Assembly: GCA_027694045.1 (NCBI GenBank)
Contig: JAQEWB010000006.1
Location: forward strand, 62,001-126,000
Direction: 5' to 3'
Source of the DNA: Bacillaceae bacterium OF18-1A
GTDB taxonomy: Bacteria > Bacillota > Bacilli > Bacillales > Bacillaceae_G
DNA length: 64,000 nucleotides
Part shown: piece by piece, positions 63,366-64,000 of the stretch
Position numbering within the stretch: position 1 is the first letter of the stretch
How the letters are laid out: the number at the start of each line of letters is the position of its first letter
The notes under the pieces: model-generated
What the model was told of the DNA's origin: nothing
The model's database searches: none
Seen by the model: only the letters and a program-made list of their open reading frames with translations
Made by a program: the position numbers and the translations under genes

Positions 63366-64000
63366 CTAGTTTTTTTTATTTTTTTTGTAAATTATTTTTC
63401 CATCAATCATGGTCAGTACAGGCTTGGCTAAATAATGGAAAGGATGATGAGTCCATAACACGAGATCAGCGTCTTTTCCGGCTTCAATACTTCCAATTCT
63501 ATCCTCTAATCGTAAATTTCGTGCAGGGAAAATAGTGATTCCTTCTAATGCGGTTTTTTCATCTAACCCTTCCCTTACTGCGATAGCGGCACAAATATTT
63601 AAATATTGAATGGGGGTATAAGGGTGATCTGTTGTTATAGAAACTTCTACTCCATTTTTTGATAAGACATGGTAAGTATCCCATGTTTTATTTTTAAGTT
63701 CGATTTTAGAACGGCGTGTAAGAGTGGGACCAACGGAAACTTTCAAATTGTGTTTTGAAAGCTCTTCAACAATAAAGTGCCCTTCTGTGCAATGTTCAAT
63801 ACGTAAATCCAGATTGAATTCTGTTGCAAAACGTAGAGCGGAACTAATGTCATCAGCACGGTGAGCGTGGATGCGTACCGGTATTTCACGGCGTAATGCT
63901 TTTAGAATAGGGAGCATTCGAAAATCTGCTTCATGTCCGTAGTGTTGTGCTTCATAGAATGATTCTCGAAGTAAGCCCATTATCCCCATACGTGTAATGG
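63366..64000 (-). CDS. amidohydrolase (C-terminal part; gene runs off the window)
   Basis: The visible 211 or so residues are the C-terminal half of a metal-dependent amidohydrolase of the imidazolonepropionase/dihydroorotase-like class. Metal-site motifs: IRIHAHRADD (His), RIEHCTEGHF (His) and SITTDHPYTP (Asp); the ending SIEAGKDADLVLWTHHPF closes the beta-sandwich domain. The frame is open to the edge of the window, so the start and N-terminal HxH motif are not seen. Substrate unknown. Confidence 0.85.
   Translation of the reverse strand, partial: ITRMGIMGLLRESFYEAQHYGHEADFRMLPILKALRREIPVRIHAHRADDISSALRFATEFNLDLRIEHCTEGHFIVEELSKHNLKVSVGPTLTRRSKIELKNKTWDTYHVLSKNGVEVSITTDHPYTPIQYLNICAAIAVREGLDEKTALEGITIFPARNLRLEDRIGSIEAGKDADLVLWTHHPFHYLAKPVLTMIDGKIIYKKNKKN

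Overview
The window looks like a chromosomal segment of the Bacillus cereus group. Base composition is low-GC, nearly every gene has a strong AGGAGG-type ribosome binding site, and the gene set is typical of that group: archaeal-type ProRS behind a T-box, an LPNTA-anchored surface protein, a TerD/TerC/TelA cluster, PdaA, UgtP, and several copies of a bcr1-like repeat flanked by TTTAT. Much of 16-38 kb keeps genes of the B. subtilis yfk/yfj neighbourhood (YfkK, YfkJ, YfkH, YfkE, YfkD, YfkAB, PdaA, YfjP-type glycosylase, RNA m5U methyltransferase). I see no rRNA operon, prophage, insertion sequence or CRISPR array.

Layout. 0-7.4 kb: a Gly/Cys-rich peptide gene, a half-size MFS remnant under two TetR-type operators, a small HTH regulator, a UMF1-family transporter, a phosphodiesterase-like enzyme, a YesK-like protein, T-box-controlled proS, and a repetitive sortase substrate. 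7.4-13.4 kb: a ROK kinase remnant, then a stress/metal cluster (three TerD proteins, TerC, YceG-like, TelA). 13.4-23.8 kb: a Ca-type P-ATPase, the yfkK/yfkJ/yfkH group, a ZosA-like P-ATPase behind a PerR-like box, two membrane proteins, a DUF2628 pseudogene with two stop codons, and a signal peptidase. 23.8-31.4 kb: a TPR protein with a decayed dynamin-like GTPase fold, a DedA protein, a Fur-box EamA transporter, several bcr1-like repeats, a Ca/H exchanger and YfkD. 31.4-38.7 kb: YfkAB, class I fumarase, PdaA, a DNA glycosylase, an rRNA methyltransferase and TruA.

38.7-43.8 kb is a self-contained sigma-54 system: a RocR/LevR-like activator facing a canonical -24/-12 promoter that drives a lipoyl-like mini-protein, an amino-acid permease and an M20 deacylase. 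43.8-50.8 kb holds a HTH-DUF1232 protein, YtaF, glutaminase, a GlcNAc-type PTS permease and a membrane-anchored serine hydrolase. 51-57 kb is an operon of two DUF2642-like proteins, two double-domain GT2 glycosyltransferases, a UDP-sugar dehydrogenase and an SDR epimerase, probably making a surface or spore glycan. 57-60.4 kb is pflB-pflA behind a Rex-like site, followed by ugtP.

The most unusual sequence is at 62-63.4 kb. A gene-free stretch carries seven DnaA-box-like 9-mers within 192 bp. About 1 kb further on, a tRNA-like RNA lies in the leader of a GNAT acetyltransferase gene, and its T-stem is also one arm of an intrinsic terminator, so the two folds exclude each other. These two, the glycan operon and the sigma-54 operon are the best candidates for undescribed biology.
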